Of a stretch of 64,000 bases of DNA, positions 31,529 through 40,799 are shown piece by piece. Position 1 is the first letter of the stretch. Every line of letters starts with the position of its first letter. Origin of the DNA: Amazonocrinis nigriterrae CENA67 (GTDB taxonomy: Bacteria; Cyanobacteriota; Cyanobacteriia; Cyanobacteriales; Nostocaceae). The DNA is taken from NCBI RefSeq assembly GCF_016056305.1, contig NZ_JAECZC010000003.1, forward strand, positions 2,317 through 66,316, in the 5' to 3' direction. The position numbers and the translations under genes were made by a program. Under the pieces are notes generated by a model that had not been told where the DNA came from, did no database searches, and saw nothing but the letters and a program-made list of their open reading frames with translations.

Positions 31529-32512
31529 CTATTTAACATTGGAACTACCAAAAGCTCTCATTGCCAAGTCTTGTGCTTGTTTTAATGCCGCTTGTAATTG
31601 AGTGGAAATACTTTCAATTTGCTCGGATTGTTTTTTGATTACTTCTTCTAAGGCTTGAGTTTTCAACTCGTAACTTTGTTTACTAGCTTCCCACTCTTTT
31701 TCAAATAAATCAGCCTCTATTTTGGCTTTTTGACTAGTTTCTTTAATTGCCTCTTCTCTAGATTTTTTAACAGCTTCTTCCAATTCGCTAGGAAAGGTGG
31801 CTATTTTTTGTTGATACTCTGCAAATAGAGTTTGACGTTCTGTAATTACTTTTTCTCGCTGCGTCCAATCTTTCTCTTTTTGCTCAGTACTTTCTTGTAT
31901 TTCTCTTTCTAACGTGCGTTTTTTGGCCTCGTAAGCATCAGTATTTAGCTTGCGAGTAGTTTCTAATTTATATTGATATTCTTCCTGTTCTTGCCGACGT
32001 TCTTTAGCCAATAAATTATTGTATACTTGCAGTGCTTCTTCATACTCTGCTTGCGCCTTCTGCCACTCTTTACGCTGAGTTGTAATTTCTTTTTCTAATG
32101 TCTCCCGTTTGCTGGTAATATCTTGTTCTAATGTTTTTAACTTTTCTTGATGTTCTTGAGTTAAAATATCTAAAGTATCTGCAACGATCCTGATTTTTTG
32201 CAATTCTTGTAAACGCTGTGTTTGAATCTCTATCGCTCGGTTAAGTTCATCTAACTTGGAGTTCTCTTGAGCTAATTTTTCAGATAGTGAAGTAACAATG
32301 CTACCAAATTCCAACTGTAAATCAGCTAAGCCTTTGACAATGTTATCAACAGTATAAGTAGAAGCTGTAGCTAAAATTTCTTGATTTTTTGCCTTTTTTG
32401 CTTCTTCTTGTTTAGTTGCGATTTTTGACTCTAGCTTTTTCTTTTCTGTGAGAATTTGTTGAAACGCTTGCATTAATTGTTGTTTGCTGTCTTTGACTGC
32501 AACTGTAGTCAT
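31529..32512 (-). CDS. Coiled-coil protein, paralogue 1 of a pair
   Basis: About 327 residues from ATG 32512 (MTTVAVKDSKQQLMQAFQQI), preceded by GGGAG; a longer frame to 32554 adds 14 residues without support. Almost entirely coiled coil (LDELNRAIEIQTQRLQELQK, SKRETLEKEITTQRKEWQKA, QALEEVIKKQSEQIESISTQ), ending LKQAQDLAMRAFGSSNVK. Cytoplasmic, no membrane segment. Paired tail-to-head with its paralogue 54 bp downstream, so likely co-transcribed. The arrangement recalls the tandem pair of co-polymerising coiled-coil proteins ZicK/ZacK described in Anabaena; I cannot confirm homology here. Confidence 0.8.
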   Translation of the reverse strand: MTTVAVKDSKQQLMQAFQQILTEKKKLESKIATKQEEAKKAKNQEILATASTYTVDNIVKGLADLQLEFGSIVTSLSEKLAQENSKLDELNRAIEIQTQRLQELQKIRIVADTLDILTQEHQEKLKTLEQDITSKRETLEKEITTQRKEWQKAQAEYEEALQVYNNLLAKERRQEQEEYQYKLETTRKLNTDAYEAKKRTLEREIQESTEQKEKDWTQREKVITERQTLFAEYQQKIATFPSELEEAVKKSREEAIKETSQKAKIEADLFEKEWEASKQSYELKTQALEEVIKKQSEQIESISTQLQAALKQAQDLAMRAFGSSNVK

Positions 32513-32980
32513 ACTCCAACTCCCTTGAATTAGCAAAAATTTCTTAGGTAGCAAGCCATACCAAATACTACCCTATGCAGACATCAGGGTAGCCTTTAAT
32601 CCAGGAATTTAAGCGCAGTGGAAATACTGAATTAAAGCAACATAAGACACTTAGCTACGATGGAATTACCCATAGCAGCGTTCTTATGTCTATTTGGTAC
32701 AATTTCCTCTTCAGTTTTAGTACTTTTGTACTAAACACTATACTCAAGCTAATCTGCGATTGTCAAGACATAATTGGAGTTATTCCGGCTTGAACGGTGA
32801 AAAGACAGCAAAAATAATCTTGGCAAGTTATAACCACCGTGATTTATAATAATATAGTGTATGCTGTCGCATATATTACTTTTTACTAAAGAATTCACGA
32901 CGGTATAAGTATAGATGCACTGAAATTAGATAATTGTTTCAATGATCTAAATTGATACAAAAAACATACTCCCAAATTTC
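32513..32980. other. Divergent promoter region, coiled-coil pair and sphR
   Basis: 468 bp without a gene. AT-rich near sphR (TTTATAATAATATAGTGTAT). I looked for repeated CTTAACCT-type Pho boxes and saw no convincing tandem set. Both operons must be controlled from here. Confidence 0.5.
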
Positions 32981-33742
32981 GTGATATCAATGTACACCAG
33001 TGAATCGACTAAGTATTCTGCCAGAGTAGATATTGGAAAAACCAACAATATCTTAGTGGTTGAAGATGAAGAATTAATCCAAGAGATGCTAGCTGTAGCA
33101 TTAGAAGAGGAAGGTTACGGGGTGGTAACTGCTCCAGATGGGCGGTCTGCTGTAGAATATCTCAAAAGTTTTGAACCCAACTCAGGAGAATTTCCTTTTG
33201 ACCTAATTATTCTTGACTTAATGCTGCCTCAGATCAATGGGCTGGATATTTGCCGCTTACTACGTCATCAAGGCAACCCTGTACCGATTTTAATGCTTAG
33301 TGCTAAAGGTAGTGAAACCGATCGCGTTTTGGGTTTAGAAGTAGGAGCAGATGACTACCTGACCAAACCTTTTAGTATGCGAGAGTTAGTAGCCCGTTGT
33401 CGTGCTTTACTGCGTCGCCAGCGCCTAATTACTTTGCCGCAACTACCAGTGTTGAAATACAAAGATGTCACCTTGAATCCCCAAGAGTGTCGCGTGCTGG
33501 TTCGCGGTCAAGAAGTGAATCTTTCCCCCAAAGAATTTAGGCTGTTGGAACTGTTTATGAGTTACGCCCGGCGAGTATGGTCACGGGAGCAATTGTTGGA
33601 TCAGGTGTGGGGGCCTGATTTCGTCGGTGATAGTAAAACTGTAGACGTTCACATTCGCTGGTTACGCGAAAAATTAGAGCTAGACCCCAGCCATCCAGAA
33701 TATATTGTGACTGTCCGAGGTTTTGGCTATCGATTCGGATAA
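32981..33742 (+). CDS. sphR: Phosphate response regulator, OmpR/PhoB family
   Basis: 253 residues (GTG 32981; ATG 32990 is equally possible). Receiver domain: NILVVEDEELIQEML (acidic pocket), LIILDLMLPQINGLD (phosphorylated Asp), MLSAKGSETDR (Thr/Ser position) and DDYLTKPFSMREL (Lys). The C-terminal winged helix has NLSPKEFRLLELFMSYARRVWSR and KTVDVHIRWLREKLE, ending TVRGFGYRFG. Followed by a kinase and phoU, which identifies it as the phosphate regulator activating alkaline phosphatase and Pst genes in cyanobacteria. Confidence 0.92.
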   Translation: MISMYTSESTKYSARVDIGKTNNILVVEDEELIQEMLAVALEEEGYGVVTAPDGRSAVEYLKSFEPNSGEFPFDLIILDLMLPQINGLDICRLLRHQGNPVPILMLSAKGSETDRVLGLEVGADDYLTKPFSMRELVARCRALLRRQRLITLPQLPVLKYKDVTLNPQECRVLVRGQEVNLSPKEFRLLELFMSYARRVWSREQLLDQVWGPDFVGDSKTVDVHIRWLREKLELDPSHPEYIVTVRGFGYRFG

Positions 33743-33777
33743 TCTATTGAGATAGTTGTTAGTTTTGATAAATCATA

Positions 33778-35115
33778 ATGCAACTAGCAACTTCAACTCA
33801 AATGCTCTTATTGGGATTTATTCTTGGTTTAGCGGTCGGCATTGGGTTTTGGATTTGGCAACAGGTTCAACTTAACCGCTACCTGGGGCGAGTACACAAA
33901 CCGTTAACTTCCTACTCTTCCAAAGTGGTGCTGCTGCTGATTCCTCGCTTGCGCCAGGAAATAGCAATGGTAAAGCAGCAGCGGCAACATTGGCAGCAAT
34001 CGTTGCAAACTTACCAAGATGTGCTAGATTTCGCACCAATAGGATATTTGCTCTTAGACGAAGAAAATCAACTACTGTGGTGTAACCAGCAAGCGCGGGA
34101 AATCTTGTATTTGGAAAGATGGCAACCAGGACAGGTGCGTTTGTTGTTGGAGTTGGTACGGTCTTATGAACTTGACCGATTAATTGAGCAAACTCGCGAT
34201 CGCCAAAAACCACAAACAAAAGAGTGGATATTTCATCCTTCTTGTGATAACGCCGCAGAAATGCCGACAATCAAATCCTTGGCTTTACGGGCCTCCAGCT
34301 TACCACTGCCAAATGGACAAGTAGGAGTTTTTCTAGAGAATCGCCAACCCCTGTTGGATATGAATGAAGCACGCGATCGCTCTTTTTCTGATTTAGCCCA
34401 TGAACTGAGAACGCCACTTACTTCCATTAGTCTGGTAGTAGAAACCTTACAAAACCGCTTAGAACCACCGTTAAATCGCTGGGTTGACCGCCTAATGCAA
34501 GAAGTGAATCGGCTGATTAACTTAGTGCAAAACTGGTTAGAACTCACCCAAATGGAAGCAAACCCCAGCACTCAGTTGCAAACCGAAGTTATAGAATTGC
34601 GATCGCTGATTACATCTGTTTGGGAAACTCTAGAACCTTTGGCACAGCGTCAACATCTGTCTCTTAGCTATTCTGGGCCAGAAAAACTCTGGATTAAAGC
34701 AGATCAATCCCGCATTTACCAAGTTTTTCTCAATTTACTGGACAATAGTATTAAATACAGTCTGCCTTGTACAAGTATTCAAATTCAAGCAAAAATCTTA
34801 CCCACAAAGGATAATCATCGGGGTGATTTTGCTTCCCCAGTTTTAGAAATAAATCTTATTGATTCTGGGATTGGTTTTTCAGAAGCAGATTTACCCCATG
34901 TTTTTGAGCGATTTTATCGAGGAGATAAAGCGCGTACCCATTCCTCATTGCCAGATAATTATTCTATGGGGTCAATTGTTGGTAATGGTTTAGGTTTAGC
35001 GATCGTCCGGCAAATTCTTCTAGCTCATGGTGGTTCCATCAAAGCCATGAACCATCCAGAAACCGGTGGTGCATGGATGCAAATTCAACTTCCTGAAGTT
35101 ATGGCAAACTCTTGA
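33778..35115 (+). CDS. sphS: Phosphate sensor histidine kinase
   Basis: 445 residues. One N-terminal TM helix (about 7-27, MLLLGFILGLAVGIGFWIW), a PAS-like region (about 80-190, FAPIGYLLLDEENQLLWCN), HisKA with phospho-acceptor in SDLAHELRTPLTSISL (His near 208), and HATPase_c with NLLDNSIKYS, IDSGIGFSEADLPHVFERFY and GNGLGLAIVRQI. Full set of N, G1, F and G2 boxes. 35 bp after sphR and overlapping or adjoining phoU; in this family the single TM plus PAS region is needed for phosphate sensing and PhoU acts as negative regulator. Confidence 0.93.
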   Translation: MQLATSTQMLLLGFILGLAVGIGFWIWQQVQLNRYLGRVHKPLTSYSSKVVLLLIPRLRQEIAMVKQQRQHWQQSLQTYQDVLDFAPIGYLLLDEENQLLWCNQQAREILYLERWQPGQVRLLLELVRSYELDRLIEQTRDRQKPQTKEWIFHPSCDNAAEMPTIKSLALRASSLPLPNGQVGVFLENRQPLLDMNEARDRSFSDLAHELRTPLTSISLVVETLQNRLEPPLNRWVDRLMQEVNRLINLVQNWLELTQMEANPSTQLQTEVIELRSLITSVWETLEPLAQRQHLSLSYSGPEKLWIKADQSRIYQVFLNLLDNSIKYSLPCTSIQIQAKILPTKDNHRGDFASPVLEINLIDSGIGFSEADLPHVFERFYRGDKARTHSSLPDNYSMGSIVGNGLGLAIVRQILLAHGGSIKAMNHPETGGAWMQIQLPEVMANS

Positions 35116-35161
35116 GAGCAAGACTATAGTTAAGAATATCTTCACGTTTGAGATTACAAGT

Positions 35162-35830
35162 GTGAAAGCTGTTCTTTATATACCCAATTCTCCAAGACCT
35201 CAGATGGCACGCGCAATTAGGCGCTTAGAACAGGATGTACTACGGATGGGAGCTTTGGTAGAAAAATCATTTCGCCTCAGCCACCAAGCCTTATTTGCCC
35301 GTGACTTGACAGCAGCTGAGGAACTTCCCCAATTAGATAAAAAAATTGATCGTTTTTATAGACAAATAGAATCAGACTGTACAGCAATCATGACAATGAA
35401 AGCACCTACAGCCCAAGATTTGCGCTGTTTGAGTGCTTTCATGCAACTAGTGCGAGATTTAGAACGCATTGGGGATTATGCTGAGGATTTAGCTGAGATT
35501 GCCATTAAACTCTTTCCTTATCCGCCTCATACGTCTTTACCAGAGATTGCTGTCATGTCCCACCATGCCCAAGCAATGCTAGCAACTAGCTTGGTGGCTT
35601 TAGCCGATTTGGATGAAGCCGGGGGGCGGAGTATCAAGCATCTAGATGATGCTGTAGATAGTGCTTATGATCGCCTTTATCAGACTTTAGCCCAGCAACG
35701 GGATGTCTCAGGCGTAGTTGAACCAATTGTGCTGCTAGCACTGGCGATCCGTTGTCTAGAACGTATGGCAGATCATGCGACTAATATCGGTCAAAGAGTG
35801 GCATACATCGTTACTGGTCAACGTTCTTAG
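35162..35830 (+). CDS. phoU: PhoU phosphate signalling regulator
   Basis: About 222 residues from GTG 35162 (VKAVLYIPNSPRPQMARAIR); ATG 35204 is the other candidate. The open frame extends back into sphS to 35066, but that part is not PhoU-like. The protein has two three-helix PhoU bundles with the repeated metal-site patterns DLERIGDYAEDLAEIAI and CLERMADHATNIGQRVAY. It restrains the SphS kinase when phosphate is plentiful. Third gene of the sphR-sphS-phoU operon; a hairpin follows. Confidence 0.93.
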   Translation: MKAVLYIPNSPRPQMARAIRRLEQDVLRMGALVEKSFRLSHQALFARDLTAAEELPQLDKKIDRFYRQIESDCTAIMTMKAPTAQDLRCLSAFMQLVRDLERIGDYAEDLAEIAIKLFPYPPHTSLPEIAVMSHHAQAMLATSLVALADLDEAGGRSIKHLDDAVDSAYDRLYQTLAQQRDVSGVVEPIVLLALAIRCLERMADHATNIGQRVAYIVTGQRS

Positions 35831-35844
35831 TCAATTAGCACTGG

Positions 35845-35893
35845 AAGATGAGGTATCAGGAATTGGAAATTTACTATTTCCAATCCTCATCTT
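35845..35893 (+). terminator. Hairpin after phoU
   Basis: AAGATGAGG...AATTGGAAAT and ATTTCCAATCCTCATCTT form a long stem with an internal bulge (TATCAGG). Only a weak T-tract follows. It lies 15 bp after the phoU stop. Confidence 0.6.
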
Positions 35894-36813
35894 CACTCTG
35901 GCTTAACCTCTAATCAAGAAAACTTATTAATTAACTAAATACTACTTTAGATAGATGTACAAACAGCACACAGCACAGATTTGCTGCTGTTAGTCAGAAT
36001 AATTGTTTTTTTTAATACTAAAAAAATATAAATTTCTTAGTTAAGTAACATATATTTTACCAAAAGCTTACCTATTCTTAAACTTGCGCGATTAAAGTAA
36101 CCGAAGTCAACTGAAAAAATACGTTTCTGGCTAACTGGTCTAAAAGCGTATTGACAACTTGTCAGTTGCGATCGCAAGTATACGGATAACTTCCAGCTAA
36201 TATCGTAAACATTTTTTTGTATCTTTGACTACAAAGCAAGAGAACTGATGACTTAATAAACTCAACTGTTGATATTTTTTGCAGTAATACTATTTACTTG
36301 AAGTTTTACAAATTACGTATAAACTTTGAGTGATGAGCATCAGGAAATTGCTAAAAGCCTTTGATTAGCTAGTAAAAACACCATCTGGGATCAAGCTAGT
36401 AAAATAACTAACACTCAAGTTTTAATAATGCTTGTTGTTATCAAGTAATAATTTAGGAGGCTGATATACAAATCCGAAAATACACAAGTTTATTACGTAT
36501 TTGCTACCTCTTTCTTCATCATCAGAATGAATATTATCAAATTTTGTTGACAAAATTTACTTTCACTTAAGCAAAATTGCTATTAAAACTGATTTTTGCA
36601 TAAGAAATCATCAATATTTTAAGTTACATAACAACTAGGAAAATCAAAAAAATGGTCATTTGGTTAATAATCTAACTGCTCCTATCGATACTTAAAATTA
36701 CCTTTATTTTTTGAATATTTAATATTTTTGTTTATCAACTAGCTAAATCTGTGAATTAGCAAAGTAAATTTAAGAATTTTCCGATCAATTCTATCACTGT
36801 TTAATCTATTAAA
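35894..36813. other. Gene-free gap of about 0.9 kb
   Basis: AT-rich DNA with stops in every frame and no protein-like stretch, no repeat array and no recognisable RNA gene. A single GCTTAACCTC near 35902 resembles one half of a Pho box but has no clear direct repeat. One HIP1 site at about 36170. It may hold a long regulatory region for the CRP-type gene, or an RNA gene I cannot recognise. Confidence 0.5.
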
Positions 36814-37422
36814 ATGTCTTCCACAACTTTGATCCCCAATTCTTCTACTACATCAAACAACTCTACCCTTCTTGAAGAGTTACCGCAACAGTTATTTAGC
36901 CGCAGGGAAATAATTCCATCACGTATGGATGTACTGTGGCGTATTGATCGTGGGGCAGTCAGGACACTAACCTGGAGTGAAGAAGGAACATTTATTACGC
37001 TGGGTTATTGGGGAATAGGAGATTTGATTGGGTATCCCTTAACCAAAGTCCAACCCTATCAAATTGAATGTTTGACAAGTGTAGAGGTGAGCATCATACC
37101 AGCTCATATTTGGTATTTACAAACTAGCGCTTTATTATCTCATATTCAACAATCAGAAGAGCTTTTAACTATAGTTAATCGTAAACCAATTTCATTAAGG
37201 TTGTGGCAATTTTTGGGGTGGTTAAGTGAAAAATTTGGGCGGAATGTAGAACAGGGTAAACTAATTGAACTAAATTTAACCCATCAAGAAATATCAGAAG
37301 TATTAAACACAACTCGCGTAACAGTAACACGGCTATTACAGCAATTTGAAGAACAAGGAGCGCTGTTACGCTACAAACGTCGGATTATTCTACGTTATCC
37401 AAATAAATTAGCTAGAAATTAG
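36814..37422 (+). CDS. CRP/FNR-family transcriptional regulator
   Basis: 202 residues. The N-terminal cyclic-nucleotide-like barrel (IDRGAVRTLTWSEEGTFITLGYW, GDLIGYPL) lacks the canonical cAMP phosphate-binding RSE/RT pattern, so cAMP is unlikely as ligand. The C-terminal helix-turn-helix is LTHQEISEVLNTTRVTVTRL followed by LQQFEEQGALLRYKRRIIL. Same strand as, and 142 bp upstream of, the porin gene, which it may control; NtcA- or nitrogen-related roles cannot be assigned from sequence alone. Confidence 0.85.
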   Translation: MSSTTLIPNSSTTSNNSTLLEELPQQLFSRREIIPSRMDVLWRIDRGAVRTLTWSEEGTFITLGYWGIGDLIGYPLTKVQPYQIECLTSVEVSIIPAHIWYLQTSALLSHIQQSEELLTIVNRKPISLRLWQFLGWLSEKFGRNVEQGKLIELNLTHQEISEVLNTTRVTVTRLLQQFEEQGALLRYKRRIILRYPNKLARN

Positions 37423-37442
37423 TCCAAAAAACTAATGATTAC

Positions 37443-37472
37443 TTGTGCTATTTAGTGTAAATTCTGTATAAT
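37443..37472 (+). promoter_or_regulatory. Possible sigma-70 promoter of the porin gene
   Basis: TTGTGC at 37443-37448 and TATAAT at 37467-37472 with an 18-bp spacer, 93 bp before the chosen porin start. The -10 is a perfect consensus; the -35 matches in three of six positions. Confidence 0.45.
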
Positions 37473-37564
37473 CATCCGTGAAGTCTTGAGTAAATTTCCT
37501 TAAACAAATAAAGTTAAGTAGTTTACCATGACATTGACTAGTTGGTGTGAGTGAAATTAAAACT

Positions 37565-39160
37565 ATGACGAAACCATTCTGGAATGTTCTGAAGGTTAGT
37601 CCAATTGTTGTCGCTGCTACATTTTGTGCTGCTAACAGCACTTTAGCCGCGGAAGTAAATGAACAGACAACAAGTGTTGCCCAGCTGTCCCAAGAATCTA
37701 ACAGCATGGGCCAGGTAACATCAGTTTCTCAATTTTCGGACGTGCAGCCCACAGATTGGGCATTCCAAGCATTGCAGTCCTTAGTTGAGCGCTATGGCTG
37801 TATTGCAGGTTACCCCAGTGGCGTCTACCGTGGAAACCGTGCTTTGACTCGTTATGAATTTGCCGCAGGTTTGAACGCCTGTTTAGACAGAGTTAACGAG
37901 TTGATTGCTACAGCTACTGCTGATTTGGTAACTAAACAAGACCTAGCTACCTTACAGCGTTTACAAGAAGAATTTTCTGCTGAACTAGCAACCCTGCGCG
38001 GTCGTGTAGATTCCTTAGAAGCCCGCACCGCTGAGTTGGAAGCTAATCAATTCTCCACTACGACCAAGTTGGTTGGAGAAGCAATTTTCAACGTATCTGA
38101 TGTTTTCGGTGATAACAGAGTTGGCGGTGCTGATTTACAAAGCAATACCACTTTCTCCGATCGCGTGCGCTTGAATTTGTTAAGCAGTTTCAATGGTAAA
38201 GACCAACTGCAAGTCCGTTTGCAAGCCGGGAATATTGTCTCTAACAGTGGTGTAACTGGCACCAACATGACCCGCTTGGGCTATGATGTGGCTACAACCG
38301 ATAACAGTGTATCGATTGATAAAGTCAACTACGCTTTCAATTTCAGTGACGCAATCCGTGTCAAAATTGACGCTGCTGGTGGTGAGTTATGGGAAAACGT
38401 CAACACCTTTAACCCCGACTTTGCTAGCTCTGGCAAAGGTGCTATCTCTCGTTATGGACGTTTTAGCCCCATCTATCGCCAAGGTCAGGGCGGTGCTGGT
38501 ATAACGGTCGTCTTCAGTCCTAAAGGCCCTTTGAGTCTCACAGGGGCTTATCTAGCAACCACAGCTAATAACCCCACTGACGGTAATGGTCTTACCGATG
38601 GTGCTAGCACAGCCTTTGGACAAATAGCCTTCCAACCCAACAAAGCTTTTAACTTGGGTCTGAGCTACGCCTACACTTATCAAAATAACTCTAGTAATGT
38701 AAACCTGTTTAACAGCACAGGTGGCGCTCTGGCGAATCAGCCATTTGGTAGATTGGCTACCACATCCAACAACTATGGTGTGGAAGCAAACTTCCAACCC
38801 AACTCGAAAATTACCATTGGTGGTTGGGCTGGTTACACTGTGGCTACAGCTGAAACAGGTGCTAATAGAGGTAAAAATGCAGATATCTTCTATTGGGCTG
38901 CCAATCTAGCTTTCAGAGATTTTGGCAAAGAAGGTAATACACTCGGTGTAATTTTTGGTCAGCCACCAAAAGTTACTGAAAGCGAAGTCGATGGTGGAGC
39001 AAATGGAAATACCTCCTATCATTTAGAAGGACTCTACAAAATCAAGGTTAGCGATAACCTTCAGGTTACACCTGGCTTGTTAGTGATCTTTAACCCTGAA
39101 CACGACAACGCTAATGATACCATTTATGTAGGTACTCTACGTACAACCTTCACTTTCTAA
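37565..39160 (+). CDS. SLH-domain outer-membrane porin (OprB-like)
   Basis: About 531 residues from ATG 37565 (MTKPFWNVLKVSPIVVAATF); the frame is open to GTG 37547. A signal peptide ends at STLAA. Next is an S-layer-homology domain, FSDVQPTDWAFQALQSLVER and GYPSGVYRGNRALTRYEFAAGL, that holds peptidoglycan-bound polymer, a coiled coil (DLATLQRLQEEFSAELATLR), then a beta-barrel ending in alternating hydrophobic strands and a terminal Phe (LRTTFTF). This is the typical major cyanobacterial porin. A strong terminator follows. Confidence 0.93.
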   Translation: MTKPFWNVLKVSPIVVAATFCAANSTLAAEVNEQTTSVAQLSQESNSMGQVTSVSQFSDVQPTDWAFQALQSLVERYGCIAGYPSGVYRGNRALTRYEFAAGLNACLDRVNELIATATADLVTKQDLATLQRLQEEFSAELATLRGRVDSLEARTAELEANQFSTTTKLVGEAIFNVSDVFGDNRVGGADLQSNTTFSDRVRLNLLSSFNGKDQLQVRLQAGNIVSNSGVTGTNMTRLGYDVATTDNSVSIDKVNYAFNFSDAIRVKIDAAGGELWENVNTFNPDFASSGKGAISRYGRFSPIYRQGQGGAGITVVFSPKGPLSLTGAYLATTANNPTDGNGLTDGASTAFGQIAFQPNKAFNLGLSYAYTYQNNSSNVNLFNSTGGALANQPFGRLATTSNNYGVEANFQPNSKITIGGWAGYTVATAETGANRGKNADIFYWAANLAFRDFGKEGNTLGVIFGQPPKVTESEVDGGANGNTSYHLEGLYKIKVSDNLQVTPGLLVIFNPEHDNANDTIYVGTLRTTFTF

Positions 39161-39186
39161 AAGTGGTAACCACTTAAGAATAAGTA

Positions 39187-39211
39187 AAAGCCCGCCTTTG
39201 AGCGGGCTTTT
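39187..39211 (+). terminator. Rho-independent terminator of the porin gene
   Basis: AAAGCCCGC, loop, GCGGGCTTTT: a GC-rich 6-7 bp stem flanked by A-run and T-run, 27 bp after the stop codon; can act in both directions. Confidence 0.92.
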
Positions 39212-39257
39212 GCTTGGAAGAAATAGCTACATAGGATTAAAGTAAGTTCCATAAGTA

Positions 39258-39360
39258 CTGTTTCGACCTCTCCCCCAACCCCTTTCCTACGAGGAGAGGG
39301 AAGTAAAACCGTTGTTTTTCCTTACTCCTCCCTCGCTTTTAGGAGAGGCAGAGGTTTGTT
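39258..39360. repeat. CTCTCCCCCAACCCC / GGAGAGG intergenic repeat
   Basis: GACCTCTCCCCCAACCCC, ACGAGGAGAGGGAAG and TTTTAGGAGAGGCAGAGG form a weak inverted repeat. This type of block is common between genes in Nostoc-like genomes. It separates the porin terminator from the zinc-ribbon gene. Confidence 0.6.
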
Positions 39361-39364
39361 AAAC

Positions 39365-39625
39365 TCACATAGAATTACAATCTCGCTGATTATGTAGATC
39401 TGATGGGGGACGATCGCTACTCCACGCCCACCAAACAGAATCACAATGGCAATAATAGAACTCTTGCCATTTGCGACGATGCTCTTCTGTCATCACAGGC
39501 GATCGCCGATTGATCCAAACTTGCACAGCTTCTAAGCTAGTTGAGCGACACTTTGGACAGCAAAATTCATAAGCGTGAACTGCCTTGTTTGTCCATTCAG
39601 GTGGTATCGGGGCAAAAGCGTCCAT
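39365..39625 (-). CDS. Small putative zinc-ribbon protein
   Basis: 86 residues with two cysteine pairs, FCCPKCRSTS and YYCHCDSVWWAWSSDRPP, spaced as in a zinc ribbon. In between is VWINRRSPVMTEEHRRKWQE. N-terminus MDAFAPIPPEWTNKAV. No signal or membrane segment. I do not recognise a named family; it looks like a conserved small cyanobacterial protein. Probably binds zinc; whether it contacts nucleic acid or protein is unknown. Confidence 0.75.
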   Translation of the reverse strand: MDAFAPIPPEWTNKAVHAYEFCCPKCRSTSLEAVQVWINRRSPVMTEEHRRKWQEFYYCHCDSVWWAWSSDRPPSDLHNQRDCNSM

Positions 39626-39871
39626 GTATTTAAATAAAAGTGTAAACTTAATGCTTAACCAAAACTTTCAGGCTTTGAGTTTGGCGACGAAATGACACCA
39701 TAAAATCCCGCCACACTGTCAAATTGTTTAACTAATTATTTGCTAACTTTGTCTGTTCTAGCCACAAATCTTAATTTACAGAGGTTTTCCTCAATAGAAA
39801 AGCCATCTTTAGAGAATGTGACAAAGTTTAATAAAAGTTTTCTCAATTAAACAATAGCAAAAATAGCAAAT

Positions 39872-40303
39872 TTATAAATATGCAAAAAACACCTCTGGAA
39901 CTAATCTGAATTCCCCAGATTTAAAGCGAGAAATATCTACCCACAAAGCTTTATGATGATGAGTACCAGACTCAGAAAACATTAAGCTGTCCAATTGATA
40001 AAACTTTGGTTCAGCAAAGTCACATTGATAAAGTTGAATAATTTCATGTCCTTGCCGACCGTTGAATGTGAACAAATTTTCTATACAACCCAAATAGCGA
40101 ATATTCGTTAATTCAGCCTGAATCTCTTCTTGAAATTCTCTTTTTAAAGCGTCCTGGCTGGTTTCGCCAAAGTCAACCCCACCACCCAAAGCGCGATAAA
40201 ATTTATCTTGCTTTACTGAGTCGTAACCTTCAGAAACAAAAATGCGATCGCCATCTCGAATCAGCCCCAAGGCTAATACCCGAATTTCGCCTGGTTTGCT
40301 CAT
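39872..40303 (-). CDS. NUDIX hydrolase
   Basis: 143 residues with a clear Nudix box, GGVDFGETSQDALKREFQEE, matching GX5EX7REUXEEXGU. Family members hydrolyse nucleoside diphosphates linked to another group. Specificity cannot be read from the sequence. The gene starts 9 bp after the stop of the DUF3531 gene at 40312, so the two are very likely one transcript. ATG 40303. Confidence 0.92.
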   Translation of the reverse strand: MSKPGEIRVLALGLIRDGDRIFVSEGYDSVKQDKFYRALGGGVDFGETSQDALKREFQEEIQAELTNIRYLGCIENLFTFNGRQGHEIIQLYQCDFAEPKFYQLDSLMFSESGTHHHKALWVDISRFKSGEFRLVPEVFFAYL

Positions 40304-40311
40304 TGTTGAAA

Positions 40312-40764
40312 CTAATTATCGTAAATAGAGTAAGAACGATTGTCACTATCTTCTACAGGCCAATCTTCATTTTCGCCGCCAATGTACAATTCTTCAATAG
40401 TGACGTATTCTTCACTTAACTGTGTGAGGGCGTTGATTAAAACATCAATAGCGATCGCATCACTAGTTCCCAAATCAAACCAACAACGTGCCCACTGACC
40501 CTCATATTCAAACTCACCCATGTTATGCATCAAAGCTAGCAAGCTTTTATCATATCCTTGTGAGTCATAATTCATGTAGCTAATATCAAGTCCTGTTTCC
40601 TGTACTTGCAGGTTTTCAGCATTAAATGCCCCCAACTTGCCCAAATAAAACCAGGAACTAAAAACTTCTTCAACATATTGCCTTTCACGTCCAGAAGGAA
40701 TTGTACTGAACTTCAGCCAAAACCATACATCAAAAGGATTGAACTCACGAAACTGAATGTGCAT
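40312..40764 (-). CDS. DUF3531-family protein
   Basis: 150 residues starting MHIQFREFNPFDVWFWLKFS, with an acidic centre and WARCWFDLGTSDAIAIDVLI near the middle. This N-terminus is what I remember for DUF3531, a family of cyanobacteria and plastid-bearing plants with no known activity. Acidic C-terminus (EDWPVEDSDNRSYSIYDN). Directly upstream of the NUDIX gene with a 9-bp gap. Confidence 0.8.
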   Translation of the reverse strand: MHIQFREFNPFDVWFWLKFSTIPSGRERQYVEEVFSSWFYLGKLGAFNAENLQVQETGLDISYMNYDSQGYDKSLLALMHNMGEFEYEGQWARCWFDLGTSDAIAIDVLINALTQLSEEYVTIEELYIGGENEDWPVEDSDNRSYSIYDN

Positions 40765-40799
40765 TGTGTCAAAAATTAAGGTGTGTACTGCTTAAAACT

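Noticed and set aside
35066-35161. Longer phoU starting inside sphS
   Set aside because: The extra N-terminal residues (MVHGCKFNFLKLWQ) are translated from the sphS 3' end in another frame and are unlike PhoU.
35895-35935. Pho box after phoU (GCTTAACCTC)
   Set aside because: Only one half-site matches; no properly spaced direct repeats could be identified by eye.
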